A DNA stretch of 64,000 nt from Actinomycetota bacterium (lineage in GTDB: Bacteria; Actinomycetota; CADDZG01; JAHWKV01): positions 394,738 to 458,737 of the forward strand of contig JAUJPC010000003.1 of assembly GCA_030447305.1 (NCBI GenBank). Direction: 5' to 3'. Shown here one piece after another: positions 1 to 8,680 of this stretch. The translations under genes were made by a program, and so were the position numbers. Numbering within the stretch: the first letter of the stretch is position 1; each line of letters starts with the position of its first letter. Below the pieces are notes generated by a model. The model saw nothing but the letters and a program-made list of their open reading frames with translations, ran no database searches and had not been told where the DNA came from.

Positions 1-551
1 CCCAGCTCATCGACGCTTTGAATCTGTGCGCCTCTGCGGTTCACGGGGATGGCGTGAAATCCGATGGGTAGGCCGGGGGTGCGGGCGAACCGGACCATGT
101 ACTCCATGGTGACTCCGGGCACCTTGGCGCGAGCGTGGCGGGAGCGGGAGAAAACCGCATAGTTACCGGGATTGGGCTCTCCGGCACGGCCGGAGACCAG
201 CCAGGTGCCGTGCAGGGACTCATCCTCGTTGACCAGCCATACGCGCTGGGCGCCAACTGCGTAGACCACCCGCCTGCCGGATCCGGAGCCGGGGGGAACC
301 GCCTGCGGCCTGAGGTCCCCGGCGGGTGCCGCCGCCACGGGTGCCGGGGGCGCGGGAGGCGTCTGGGCATCGACCGGGGGAGGAGGTGACGAAGGTGGAG
401 GAGGTTGGGGGGGCCCGTGGAGTCCGAGCAGGCCGGCCCAGTCGAGCTCTCCGATGGACGCTGCAGCACTGCCGGTCATGGAAAAGGAGAACACCGCGGA
501 CAGGAGCAGGGCGGTGGCGAACCTAGTAAAGGCAGGTCGTTTGTTGTTCAT
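1..551 (-). CDS. L,D-transpeptidase (ErfK/YkuD type), 3' part outside the window
   Basis: Reading the minus strand from an ATG at 551 gives 183 codons open to the window edge. Residues 1-31 form a signal peptide (basic n-region, hydrophobic core, A-A-A end). A Pro-rich linker follows (about 45-75). Then comes a domain starting RRVVYAVGAQRVWLVNEDES, which matches the opening strands of YkuD peptidoglycan cross-linking enzymes, and the segment IGFHAIP typical just before their active site. The catalytic SHGC region should lie beyond base 1 and is not seen. A strong site AAAGGAG sits 5 nt before the ATG. The protein is probably exported or wall-anchored and makes 3-3 cross-links. The product is inferred from the N-terminal half only. 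Confidence 0.75.
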   Translation of the reverse strand, partial: MNNKRPAFTRFATALLLSAVFSFSMTGSAAASIGELDWAGLLGLHGPPQPPPPSSPPPPVDAQTPPAPPAPVAAAPAGDLRPQAVPPGSGSGRRVVYAVGAQRVWLVNEDESLHGTWLVSGRAGEPNPGNYAVFSRSRHARAKVPGVTMEYMVRFARTPGLPIGFHAIPVNRRGAQIQSVDEL

Positions 552-625
552 TGTGACTCCTTTCCCCGGTTGATCCGTTTGTAAAGGTGAATGTAACACT
601 GGCCTTGTAAAGCTCTGGATCTCCG

Positions 626-1840
626 TCAACCGTCCCTGATTCGAATGACCCGGCAGCGGCTGCCCGGTTCGAGGTTGGTAGCCTGAGGAATCTCTGCCAG
701 TCCGTCGGCCTGCGCGAGGGCGGCAAGCTGGTTCGAGCGCCGGCGACCGGAGGGGTAGGCAAGCGCTTCGGATCCCCGGCAAGCGAGCCGGACCGGTACG
801 TATCTAACGCAGTCGGCGGAGGCCCCGAGATTGCCCTGGAGGGTTGCCGGAACGTACTGAGTCTGGGGGTCCCTTCCGGCCATTATGCACAGCGCGGGGC
901 GCACAAAGAGCTCAAACGCAACGAGCGCCGCCATCGGATTGCCGGGAAGACCGAAGAACGGCTTGCCGAGCCAGGTGCCGAAAGCCTGGGGCCTTCCCGG
1001 CTGGACCGCCACCTGAAGAAAGCTCACCGCGTCGCTCGAAGCGAAGGCCCGCTTGACCGGGTCGTCGCGCCCCACCGAAACGCCGCCGGAACAGACGAAG
1101 ACGTCGGCTGAGGGAGCGGCCGTAGTGAGCGCTTCCAGCACAGCGGCCGGGTCGTCCGGCACGCGGCCGGCGCGGAGAGGCTCCCCGCCCGCCCGCCGCA
1201 CCAGGCCCTGCAGTAGAAAGGAGTTGGATTCGCAGATCTGGCCGGAGGCCGGTTCGGTGCCCGGATCCACGAGCTCGTCGCCGGTCGACACAATGGCAAC
1301 CCGTGGGCGAGGCGTCGCTTCGACATTCGAGTATCCGGCAGCCGCCAGGGCCCCGAGGTCCGCCGCCTCCAGGCGGCGGCCTGCCGGCACCAGCACCTCA
1401 CCTTGCCGAAGGTCCTCGCCCGCCGGTCGGACGTTGTGGCCGGGTGGTGAAGGCCCGGTCACCACCAGTCCGCCTTCCGCCAGCCCGCACAGCTCAACCG
1501 GTATCACCGTGTCGGCCCCGGCGGGCAGCATCCCTCCGGTGGGCACGGCCACGGCCTTCCCTCTTGCGACCTCGAACAGCGCAGGGCGTCCCATGCGGAC
1601 CTCCCCGGCAAGCTCGAGCACCACGGGCGCTTCCGCCGAGGCGAGGCCGGTATCTGCCGACTGAACGGCGAACCCGTCCATTGCGGACGACGGAAAAGGC
1701 GGGAGGTCCCGGGTGGCCGAGAGTTCGGCGGCAAGGATGTAGCCGTACGCCGCATCCAGAGGTATCCGCTGCGGCTTTAGCGCCACGATGCCTCGGAGCA
1801 CCCGCTTCCGGTACTCATCTGCGGTGACCAGCGGTCTCAT
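626..1840 (-). CDS. moeA: Molybdopterin molybdotransferase MoeA
   Basis: A 404-residue protein with the full MoeA layout. It contains PPFPSSAMDGFAV (substrate loop), VAIVSTGDEL in the central MogA-like domain, SGGVSVGRDD and LPGNPMAALVAFELFVRP. The enzyme inserts molybdate into adenylylated molybdopterin in the cytoplasm. The start at 1840 is preferred to an upstream in-frame ATG because it forms an ATGA overlap with mobA and begins MRPLVTADEYR as in the family. Together with mobA it supplies cofactor for the two molybdoenzymes in this window. Length is usual. Confidence 0.95.
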   Translation of the reverse strand: MRPLVTADEYRKRVLRGIVALKPQRIPLDAAYGYILAAELSATRDLPPFPSSAMDGFAVQSADTGLASAEAPVVLELAGEVRMGRPALFEVARGKAVAVPTGGMLPAGADTVIPVELCGLAEGGLVVTGPSPPGHNVRPAGEDLRQGEVLVPAGRRLEAADLGALAAAGYSNVEATPRPRVAIVSTGDELVDPGTEPASGQICESNSFLLQGLVRRAGGEPLRAGRVPDDPAAVLEALTTAAPSADVFVCSGGVSVGRDDPVKRAFASSDAVSFLQVAVQPGRPQAFGTWLGKPFFGLPGNPMAALVAFELFVRPALCIMAGRDPQTQYVPATLQGNLGASADCVRYVPVRLACRGSEALAYPSGRRRSNQLAALAQADGLAEIPQATNLEPGSRCRVIRIRDG

Positions 1841-2463
1841 CCTCGTGCGGCCTCGGAGGATGCCGCGTTGGCCGCCCGAAGGTCGGCGGGCGTGTCGACA
1901 TCGGTGAGGGCCCCCGGTCCGGCGACGCGGCCCCAAACCTCCGGCTCAACTCTTCGCACCGCAATGTTTTCCATCAGCGCCCGCATCGAAAGTTCCTCTC
2001 TGGCGACCTGCGACTCCGCCGCGGCCAGCGCCAGCGGAGCGTAGCAGGCGGCAAGTGGCTGGAGCCGTCCTTCCTTCACCGGAACCGCAGCCCCCGCGTC
2101 CCCGAGCTGGCGGGCGACCAGGCTCAAAAGCTCCGGGGTCACAAAGGGAAGGTCGCACGCCAACAGCAGGACCGGTCCGCAGAGGTCTGCCTCTGCCAGA
2201 TGCCTCATGCCGGCAGCCAGGGCGGCAAGAGGACCACGCCGGTCGTCGGAGATGGTCTTCAGCCCCAAACCGGGATCCGGTCCTACCGCGATCACCGGCT
2301 GAGCCACCTGAAGGAGCGCGTGGCCCGCGCGCACGCCCATTGGGATCCCGCCGACGGTTTGCTGAGCTTTGTCGATGCCCATGCGACGGGAGGTGCCCCC
2401 CGTGAGAAGCAGCCCATGGGGAGGAGGCTGTGCCAACTGTGCGTCGCCGGCGAGGTGTCCCAT
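1837..2463 (-). CDS. mobA: Molybdenum cofactor guanylyltransferase MobA
   Basis: A 208-residue nucleotidyltransferase that attaches GMP to Mo-molybdopterin, giving the MGD cofactor needed by DMSO-reductase-family enzymes. The N-terminal LLTGGTSRRMGIDKA is the GTP-binding signature LxGGxSxRMGxDK. LLACDLPFVTPE holds the metal-binding Asp, and the C-terminal ALTDVDTPADL is the family end motif. It is translationally coupled to moeA through a 4-nt ATGA overlap and diverges from the nitrate reductase operon starting at 2575. The 111-bp spacer carries GlnR-like half-sites that could serve both directions. Confidence 0.93.
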   Translation of the reverse strand: MGHLAGDAQLAQPPPHGLLLTGGTSRRMGIDKAQQTVGGIPMGVRAGHALLQVAQPVIAVGPDPGLGLKTISDDRRGPLAALAAGMRHLAEADLCGPVLLLACDLPFVTPELLSLVARQLGDAGAAVPVKEGRLQPLAACYAPLALAAAESQVAREELSMRALMENIAVRRVEPEVWGRVAGPGALTDVDTPADLRAANAASSEAARG

Positions 2464-2513
2464 CTTCGGAGGGTAACCCGTGGGGCGGCGGGAGTCTGCA
2501 AGAAGACGGCGAC

Positions 2514-2551
2514 TTTACCTGAAGGGAACCGAGAAGAAACAGCACCGTAAT
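2514..2551. promoter_or_regulatory. Candidate GlnR-type operator upstream of the nitrate reductase operon
   Basis: Four half-sites start exactly 11 bp apart: TTTAC (2514), GGAAC (2525), GAAAC (2536), GTAAT (2547). This is the spacing and pattern of actinobacterial GlnR boxes (GTnAC-n6-GnAAC). The site lies in the mobA/cytochrome b divergent spacer. Related arrays are at 8681 and 12673. The regulator is inferred, not seen. Confidence 0.5.
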
Positions 2552-2574
2552 CTCCTGCTGCCAACCTTGGCCGG

Positions 2575-3642
2575 GTGAATGTAAGAGCAATCGTGCCTCC
2601 GCGGGATCCCCGCTTCCCGCCGGAGACGGGACACGATCGCAGGGCAATCGCGGCCGGCTCTGTGGCGGCGCTCGTCCTTACCGCTGCCATCCTGGCGGGC
2701 AGTCGTAGCCTCGACAACTTCGACGTAGCGCTGCTCGGCTATGCGTTGGGGACGATCTTCCTGGCCTTCGGCGTCACTTATCGCACGGTGATCTGGGCGG
2801 GCAGTCCGGCGGCACGCCGTTACCTGGTCCGCGGTTGGAAGGCGCTGCTTGCAAAGCCGGGGAAAAGCGTGCCGGTGAGCGAGGTCCCCCGCACCCTGAT
2901 CTCGACCCTGCTGCTGCAGCGGTTCATTGCCCAGCGGAGCATTCCGAGATGGCTGGCTCACCAAGGGCTGTTTTGGGGAGTGGTGACCGCAACGATGATC
3001 ACCTTTCCACTGACTTTCGGCTGGATTCACTTCCGGGCGGTGGCGGGATCCGAGAGCGGCTACTGGATCTATGTAATGGGGATGCGGACGGCAAAGATCG
3101 ATGCCCTGGGAATTGTCGGCTGGCTCGCATTCCACGGCCTGAACTTCTCGGCCGTCCTGGTGATCGGCGGAGGCGCCTGGTTCCTGCACCGCCGGTGGCG
3201 GGAGCGGGCAAACAACCTCACGCAGCTCGGCCGGGACCTGATGCCGCTGATCGCCCTGATGGCGATCTCGTTCACCGGGCTGGCGTTGACCGTGTCGAGC
3301 GTCTTGATGGGCGGCTTCGGCTATCGGCCGATGGCCCTCGTCCACATGTGCACGGTGGTCCTGACCTTGATTTGGATCCCGTTCGGCAAGTTCTTCCACA
3401 CGGTCCAGCGTCCCGCGATGATCGGCGTTCACCTTCACAAGCAGGGGACTCTGGGCTCCGACGGCGCCTTGATGTGCCGCTCCTGCGGAGCTCCCCTGGA
3501 AGGTGCCGTCTTTGTGTCAGACCTGCAAGAGACCATGGGAGAGCTCGGCCTGAACTACGCAGGTTGGGTCAATACCTGCCCCTCCTGCAAGCGCATCGCC
3601 CGGGGGGCGCAGTACCGAGAACAGGTCAAGGCGGGTTTCTGA
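2575..3642 (+). CDS. Cytochrome b-like membrane subunit with C-terminal Cys-pair domain
   Basis: A 355-residue integral membrane protein with about six hydrophobic segments (residues about 25-65, 130-150, 180-205, 220-250, 260-280). Conserved His residues sit in and near the helices (LVHMC, FFHTV, FHGLNF), as in NarI/DsrM-type di-heme cytochrome b subunits. The last 55 residues are hydrophilic with CRSC and CPSC pairs that could bind Zn or an Fe-S centre. It starts at GTG 2575 without a clear ribosome site, and its stop overlaps the next ATG (TGATG). Being first in an operon with a molybdopterin oxidoreductase, a ferredoxin and a Rieske protein, it probably links the quinone pool to that enzyme. 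Heme ligation is inferred. Confidence 0.7.
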   Translation: MNVRAIVPPRDPRFPPETGHDRRAIAAGSVAALVLTAAILAGSRSLDNFDVALLGYALGTIFLAFGVTYRTVIWAGSPAARRYLVRGWKALLAKPGKSVPVSEVPRTLISTLLLQRFIAQRSIPRWLAHQGLFWGVVTATMITFPLTFGWIHFRAVAGSESGYWIYVMGMRTAKIDALGIVGWLAFHGLNFSAVLVIGGGAWFLHRRWRERANNLTQLGRDLMPLIALMAISFTGLALTVSSVLMGGFGYRPMALVHMCTVVLTLIWIPFGKFFHTVQRPAMIGVHLHKQGTLGSDGALMCRSCGAPLEGAVFVSDLQETMGELGLNYAGWVNTCPSCKRIARGAQYREQVKAGF

Positions 3643-5921
3643 TGGCTCGTCGACCGCTCTTGCCGGTCCTTGCTCCCGGTGTGGCGGCCTTTCGCAGGGA
3701 GACCTCCCGGCCGGGGCGCTACGTCTCCGCCGAGCGCGGGGAGACCAGGGTGGCAACCCACTGCTGCTACTGCGGCGTCCAGTGCGGGATGTATCTGAGG
3801 GTCTCCTCAAACGGGAAGGTCTTCGGCGTCGAGCCTCGTGGACACGACATCAACAAGCTCAAGCTTTGTCCCAAGGGCGTGACCGCCTACCAGCAGGTGA
3901 ACCACCCGGACCGCCTGACCAAACCCCTGATGCGGGACCGCCGGGGCGAGCCTCTCCGCGAGGTGAGCTGGGACACCGCCCTGAACCGGGTGGTGAGCGA
4001 GATTCGCCGGATCCAGCAGACCTACGGCAAGGACGCTTTTGCCGTGTATTCTGGATCGAGCCTGGCAACCGAGAAGTGCTACCTCATGGGCAAGTTCGCC
4101 CGGGTAGCGCTGGGGACGAGGCACATCGACTACAACGGCCGTCTCTGCATGGTGTCGGCCGCGGCGGCGAACAAGCAGGCTTTCGGCGTCGACCGCGCGG
4201 CCAACCCGTGGTCCGACATGCTCGAGACAGACGTCATCCTGCTGCTCGGCGCCAACGTGGGGGAGTGCTTTCCGGTTGCGACCCAGTACTTCTGGGGCGC
4301 CCGAGACCGCGGCGCCAGGCTCATCACGGTGGACCCGCGGGAGACTCCCATCGCTCGCACCGCCGACATCCACGTTCCGCTGCGCCCCGGGACCGATGCC
4401 GCCTTCTGCAACGGGGTGCTGCACGTGGTCGAGCGGGAGGGACTTGTTGATAGTGAGTTCATCGCCTCCCGCACCAGCGGCTGGGACCAGGTCCGGGACG
4501 ATCTCCCGGAGTACACCCCGGAGCGCGTCGGCCACATCTGCGGCCTGGACCCCGCATTGATCGAGAAGGTCGGGCTCACCTGGGGCAGGGCCGCCAGGGC
4601 GATGGCCTTCCACGCCCGGGGGATCGAGCACCACATCCAGGGCGTCGACAACTGCCTGTCGGTCATCAACCTGTGCCTGGCTACCGGCAACTTCGGCAAG
4701 CCCGGCGCCGGCTACGGCACGATCACCGGCCAGGGCAACGGACAGGGGGGCCGGGAGCACGGGCAGAAGGCCGATCAGCTTCCGGGGCAGCGCTCCATCG
4801 AGGACCCGGTGCATCGCGCGCACATCTGCGAGGTGTGGGGCATCTCAGACGAGGAGCTCCCCCGGGAGGGCACCTCTGCTGTGGAGATGGTGCACCAGGC
4901 GGAAGCCGGGGAGATCAAAGGCTGGATCGGTATCTGCAACAACCCCATGGTATCGATGCCCAACCACGACCGCGTGGCCCGCGGCTATGATGCCCTGGAG
5001 TTTCACTGCCAGATCGACTTCTTTCTCTCCGAGACCTGTGAACGGGCCGACGTTGTGCTGCCCGGGACCAGCTGGGCGGAGGACGAGGGGGTTTCGACCA
5101 ACGCCGAGGGCCGGGTCGTGAAGTACAACAAGGCTTCCGAGCCCCCCGGCGAAGCCCGTCCCGACTGGCAGATCGTCTGCGAGATCGCCCGGCGCCTCGG
5201 ACACCACGCCGACAAGTTCCGGTTCGGCGGTCCCCGGGAGCTTTTCGAGGAGCTTCGGGTGGCTTCGGCCGGTGGCGAGGCCGACTACTCCGGCATGACC
5301 TACGACCGAATCGAGGAGACCGGAGGTATCTTCTGGCCGTGTCCGAGCGAGGACCATCCCGGCACCCCCCGCCTGTTCGAGGAGCGCTTCCATCACCCCG
5401 ACGGGCGGGCACGTTTCCACGCCATCGAGTGGCGGCCGCCGGCGGAGGAGGTCGACGGTAAGTACCCGCTGCGGCTGACCACCGGGCGCACCGTCGCCCA
5501 CTACCTGTCCGGAAACCAGACCCGGCGCATCGACGCCCTGGTCCAGCAGACGCCCCGCCCCTGGGTGGAGGTTCACCTCAGCCTCGGATTTGTGGACGGC
5601 GACCCGGTGACTGTTACCACCCGGCGAGGCTCGGCCACCTACCCGGCTCTGGTGGTCTCGAGCATTCGCCAGGACACGGTCTTCATCCCCTACCACTGGG
5701 CCGGCAAGGTGGCTGCCAACCTGATGACCGTCGACGCCCTGGACCCCACCTCACGGATTCCCGAGTTCAAGGTCTGCGCCTGCCGCATCGAGATGGGCAG
5801 TGAGATCGACGTGCCCCCGCCCCCGCCGGTCCCTCCGGGCGTCCGCGAGTACGAGGAGGTCGGCGCCTTCGACCGGAGCCAGCCTTCTGCTCCCCAGGGG
5901 AGGGGCACGGGCCGCGGATGA
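3642..5921 (+). CDS. Molybdopterin oxidoreductase, NasA/NapA-type nitrate reductase catalytic subunit
   Basis: A 759-residue bis-MGD enzyme. An N-terminal [4Fe-4S] site (CCYCGVQCGM, then LCPKG) is followed by the Mo domains and a C-terminal molydopterin dinucleotide-binding domain (LTTGRTVAHYLSG; IPYHWAGKVANL-like region). The segment RLCMVSAAAANKQAFGVD places Cys at the Mo ligand and matches nitrate reductases (RLCMSSA), not formate dehydrogenases, which carry C/U followed by H. The start at ATG 3642 overlaps the upstream stop, and the end overlaps the next gene by ATGA. With nirA and narK nearby, nitrate reduction to nitrite for assimilation is most likely. Membrane and Rieske partners are unusual for a purely assimilatory enzyme, so a respiratory or dual role remains possible. 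Confidence 0.8.
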   Translation: MARRPLLPVLAPGVAAFRRETSRPGRYVSAERGETRVATHCCYCGVQCGMYLRVSSNGKVFGVEPRGHDINKLKLCPKGVTAYQQVNHPDRLTKPLMRDRRGEPLREVSWDTALNRVVSEIRRIQQTYGKDAFAVYSGSSLATEKCYLMGKFARVALGTRHIDYNGRLCMVSAAAANKQAFGVDRAANPWSDMLETDVILLLGANVGECFPVATQYFWGARDRGARLITVDPRETPIARTADIHVPLRPGTDAAFCNGVLHVVEREGLVDSEFIASRTSGWDQVRDDLPEYTPERVGHICGLDPALIEKVGLTWGRAARAMAFHARGIEHHIQGVDNCLSVINLCLATGNFGKPGAGYGTITGQGNGQGGREHGQKADQLPGQRSIEDPVHRAHICEVWGISDEELPREGTSAVEMVHQAEAGEIKGWIGICNNPMVSMPNHDRVARGYDALEFHCQIDFFLSETCERADVVLPGTSWAEDEGVSTNAEGRVVKYNKASEPPGEARPDWQIVCEIARRLGHHADKFRFGGPRELFEELRVASAGGEADYSGMTYDRIEETGGIFWPCPSEDHPGTPRLFEERFHHPDGRARFHAIEWRPPAEEVDGKYPLRLTTGRTVAHYLSGNQTRRIDALVQQTPRPWVEVHLSLGFVDGDPVTVTTRRGSATYPALVVSSIRQDTVFIPYHWAGKVAANLMTVDALDPTSRIPEFKVCACRIEMGSEIDVPPPPPVPPGVREYEEVGAFDRSQPSAPQGRGTGRG

Positions 5922-6514
5922 GAAGCAAGAACCTGTTCATCGACCCCGGGAGGTGCATCGGCTGCCAGGCCTGCGTGGCGGCGTGCCGAGAGTGCGACTC
6001 GCACAGGGGACGGTCGATGATCCATCTCGACTACGTCGACATGGGGAACTCCTCCGCGGCCATGCCCACCGTGTGCATGCACTGCTCCGACCCGGTGGCG
6101 CCCTGCGCGCAGGTCTGCCCGGTGGACGCCATCCCCGTAGGCCCCGACGGGGTGGTGGGCACCGCGTCGGCGGAGCTGTGCATTGGCTGCGGAAACTGCG
6201 TGCACGCCTGCCCGTTCGGTGTCCCGAAGCTCGACGTAGCCGAGATGCTCCAGTACAAGTGCGATCTCTGCTACGACCGCAGCTCCCAGGGTCTGCTGCC
6301 GATGTGCGCCTCGGTCTGCCCGACCGATGCCCTTTTCTACGGCACCTACGAAGAGCTGTTGGAAAAGCGGCCTTCCGCCGAGGCGGTCGACGTTTTCGAG
6401 TTCGGCGAACAGGCCATCATCACCGGGAACGCCGTCGTCGCACCGGCGGGCCGCAACGACGCGATTCCCGGCGGGTACTCGGTCTGGTCCGAGATGGATC
6501 AGGACCCCACTTGA
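5918..6514 (+). CDS. 4Fe-4S dicluster ferredoxin subunit (four clusters)
   Basis: A 198-residue iron-sulfur protein of the DmsB/NrfC/HybA type. Four Cys groups are visible: CIGCQACVAAC near residue 13, CMHCSDPVAPCAQVCP near 52, CIGCGNCVHACP near 87, and CDLCYDRSSQG...CASVCP near 110-130. This fits sequential electron transfer between the membrane cytochrome and the molybdoenzyme. It overlaps both neighbours by 4 nt (ATGA at 5918, TTGA at 6511), indicating tight translational coupling. No signal peptide is seen. It is probably cytoplasmic or carried along with a partner. Confidence 0.88.
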   Translation: MRSKNLFIDPGRCIGCQACVAACRECDSHRGRSMIHLDYVDMGNSSAAMPTVCMHCSDPVAPCAQVCPVDAIPVGPDGVVGTASAELCIGCGNCVHACPFGVPKLDVAEMLQYKCDLCYDRSSQGLLPMCASVCPTDALFYGTYEELLEKRPSAEAVDVFEFGEQAIITGNAVVAPAGRNDAIPGGYSVWSEMDQDPT

Positions 6515-6990
6515 CGGATACTCGCACGCGGGAGGACCGCCCCACCCGGCTTCGAACCGGCACCTTGATCAACCGGCGGGACTACCTGAGGATGCTGGTG
6601 CTGGCATCGGGCGGTCTGCTGGTGGGAACCGCCGGTCTGGCCTCGGGTCTCTTCCGCCGGCACGGCGGCGGAACTGCACCCGCCAGACGGGTTGCCGGCA
6701 GCCTGGCGGCGGGAGGGATGTTGACGTTCTCCTACCCGGGTGACGACGATCCTGTCATCGGAATGCGATTGAACGACGGCAAGCTGGTGGCCTTCTCGTC
6801 GGTGTGCACCCACCTCTCCTGCGCAGTGCTTTGGCGGCGGGAGAAGGGAGTCCTGGAGTGCCCCTGCCACCAGGGGATCTTCGATGAACGAACCGGCGAG
6901 GTAGTGGCCGGACCTCCCCCGCGTGCGCTGCCCCGCGTGAAGCTGGAGCAGCGTTCCGATGGGGTTTACGCCGTCGGAAGCGAGGGGTGA
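6511..6990 (+). CDS. Rieske [2Fe-2S] protein with N-terminal Tat-like anchor
   Basis: A 159-residue protein starting at TTG 6511, which overlaps the upstream stop (TTGA). Residues about 22-45 contain RRDYLRMLVLASGG and a hydrophobic stretch resembling a Tat signal anchor. The C-terminal half holds the Rieske cluster site CTHLSC...CPCHQGIFD (C-x-H and C-x2-H). As the last gene of the molybdoenzyme operon, it probably passes electrons between the quinone/cytochrome b module and the reductase. The Tat signal implies the cluster faces outside, while the catalytic subunit shows no Tat signal; this topology conflict is unresolved. Confidence 0.82.
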   Translation: MTDTRTREDRPTRLRTGTLINRRDYLRMLVLASGGLLVGTAGLASGLFRRHGGGTAPARRVAGSLAAGGMLTFSYPGDDDPVIGMRLNDGKLVAFSSVCTHLSCAVLWRREKGVLECPCHQGIFDERTGEVVAGPPPRALPRVKLEQRSDGVYAVGSEG

Positions 6991-7119
6991 GGGCGGCTCC
7001 AGAGTTCCCCGGACGGCTCGGGTTGGCCGTTCGGTCACCGGGTACATCTAGGACATTCGTGCCGGCGACGTGCGGCGCCATTGAAACCGGGGGACGAACT
7101 TTGGAGACCAAGGTGGAGC

Positions 7120-7572
7120 ATGTCACGCAACCGAATTGAGCTTCCTGCAACGCAGGATGCGGTGTTCGATGTCCTGCTCGACCCATATATGTTTCCGAAG
7201 TGGGTGGTCGGAGCCAAGCAAACTCGGACTGTCGACCCCGACTGGCCCCGGATCGGCTCTGCGTTCCACCACGCCAGCGGCGTGGCCGGCGACGTGACGC
7301 TGAAGGACAAGACCGAGCTGGTGGAGATGAGCCGGCCGCAGAGCCTGGTCTTCCAGGCTTACCTGCGGCCGATCGGCATCGTGCGTACCAGTCTGTTTCT
7401 GGAGCCGGGCTCTTCACCGAACACCACCCGCCTCACGATGATCGAGGCGCCGGCGCCGGGCACCAAGATGAGACCCTTCACCAGATTCCTGGATCCCCTT
7501 CTCAAGATCCGCAACCACCGATCGCTGAAGTGCCTGAAGAAGCTGGTTCGCGAATCAGTTCCTCGGACGTAG
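7120..7572 (+). CDS. SRPBCC-fold (START/polyketide cyclase-like) protein
   Basis: A 150-residue soluble protein. The start MSRNRIELPATQDAVFDVL is preferred over an upstream TTG because the first strand of the SRPBCC fold begins there and AGGTGG precedes it. The pattern of alternating strands (IGSAFHHASG, LVEMSRPQSLVFQAY, TRLTMIEAPAP) and an amphipathic C-terminal helix suggests a ligand-binding helix-grip fold. The ligand is unknown. It stands alone, 129 nt after the Rieske gene, in a gap with no other feature. Confidence 0.65.
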   Translation: MSRNRIELPATQDAVFDVLLDPYMFPKWVVGAKQTRTVDPDWPRIGSAFHHASGVAGDVTLKDKTELVEMSRPQSLVFQAYLRPIGIVRTSLFLEPGSSPNTTRLTMIEAPAPGTKMRPFTRFLDPLLKIRNHRSLKCLKKLVRESVPRT

Positions 7573-7617
7573 TTCCCCGTCCCCGATCGGCTGAGGGCCA
7601 CCCGGCCGGGATCGCTC

Positions 7618-8013
7618 TCAACCGTTGCTTTCCTGCTCCTTATGCTCACGGCCCAGCAACCAGCAGACGCCGGCGAATCCGACGGCGACCAGCCCGATAA
7701 GCATTCGGGGGTTTCCGGGAGTCTTGCGGAATGCCCTGAACGTCCCAACCCCGTCGGCGGCGTCGGCCAAGGCGCCGAACTGCAGCCAGATGGCGGGGTT
7801 GCCCCGGCCCCGAAGCGCCTGAAGCGTCCCCAGGCCGAGCACCATGTCCCGGGCGCCCAGGGCGAGCCCCATAGCCTTGACCTGCTCCGACCGTGGTTCG
7901 GCATCGAGCCAAACGTGCATGGCGAAACCCGGTGCCAGCAGCGCAACCGTTCCGACGGCCATCCGCCCGAACGCCACGGCGTAAGCGAGGGTTTTGGTGT
8001 CCTCCGGCCTCAT
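7618..8013 (-). CDS. Small multi-pass membrane protein, function unknown
   Basis: 131 residues with about four hydrophobic segments (residues 13-32, 45-65, 75-90, 103-120), resembling DUF4267-like small membrane proteins. No catalytic motif is visible. It is translationally coupled to the upstream DUF2231 gene by an ATGA overlap, so the two are probably made together. Any link to nitrogen metabolism rests only on the GlnR-like site upstream of the pair. Confidence 0.6.
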   Translation of the reverse strand: MRPEDTKTLAYAVAFGRMAVGTVALLAPGFAMHVWLDAEPRSEQVKAMGLALGARDMVLGLGTLQALRGRGNPAIWLQFGALADAADGVGTFRAFRKTPGNPRMLIGLVAVGFAGVCWLLGREHKEQESNG

Positions 8014-8585
8014 GGCCGGATTCCCGCCAGATCCAGCTCGCCCGTCGCCACGTGCCGGACGTGCGACATATGCCCGCCGAAGTATCCGTCCCCAAGCGCC
8101 ACCAGGCCGGCGGCCACTCCGAGAAGGCGCCCCCGCCCGCCCTTCAGACGGCTCAGGTAGGAAGCGGCGTAGAGGCCGATAGCCACAGAGATCGAGGTCA
8201 AATGGACCAGCCCCACCCGTCGCTGCTCAACCTGGTCCTCCTCCGCCCACTCCACCAGGCCCGTGAGATATGCGGGAATCGCCACGAGGAGGCCGAAACC
8301 CAAAAGCCTTCGGGCGCCGTCGGCGGAGCCCTTGGGACCGAACAGGTCGAGAAATGAGGCGGCCATCCACGGACCCTCGACAAAGTCGGTCAGCAGTGGA
8401 TGAAAAGAATGTCCCAGCCAGTTACCCCGCAGGATCTGTCGCACCGGCCCGGCAGGTAGGGCAGCATGGACGAGCCCCCGAATCAAGTCGGCCGGTGGGT
8501 CGAGGGTGGAGCAGGACTCCAGCCGTTCCATCAGCCCGAGCAGGGCCCGGCCGGTGTCAAGGTCGGTGTCCCGAGAGGCCTTCAC
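8010..8585 (-). CDS. DUF2231-like membrane protein
   Basis: 191 residues starting at GTG 8585. After a soluble N-terminus the sequence GHSFHPLLTDFVEGPWMAA opens a four-helix membrane domain with conserved His, as in DUF2231 proteins, possibly heme or metal binding. A second His-rich spot is GGHMSHVRH near the C-terminus. The first of a two-gene operon. The array of GTTAC-type half-sites at 8681-8718 lies about 100 nt upstream, just beyond an AT-rich possible -10 (TTTATATAA at 8674-8666 on this strand). That position would suit an activator site. Role unknown. Confidence 0.65.
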   Translation of the reverse strand: MKASRDTDLDTGRALLGLMERLESCSTLDPPADLIRGLVHAALPAGPVRQILRGNWLGHSFHPLLTDFVEGPWMAASFLDLFGPKGSADGARRLLGFGLLVAIPAYLTGLVEWAEEDQVEQRRVGLVHLTSISVAIGLYAASYLSRLKGGRGRLLGVAAGLVALGDGYFGGHMSHVRHVATGELDLAGIRP

Positions 8586-8680
8586 TCTCTTGCGTTACCC
8601 GGCTTTGCCGCCGCCCAAGCCAGAGGGCTATGAACCCTTCCGCCGGGCCATCCCTGTGGAAACCGTTATATAAAGCCGGG

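Noticed and set aside
41-469. A 142-codon minus-strand reading frame
   Set aside because: It is a shadow of the L,D-transpeptidase frame starting at 551, which has a signal peptide and domain motifs; this frame is Pro/Ser/Arg-rich with no motif.
3642-5921. Formate dehydrogenase assignment for the first molybdoenzyme
   Set aside because: The residue after the Mo-ligand Cys is Met (RLCM), as in nitrate reductases; formate dehydrogenases have His there.
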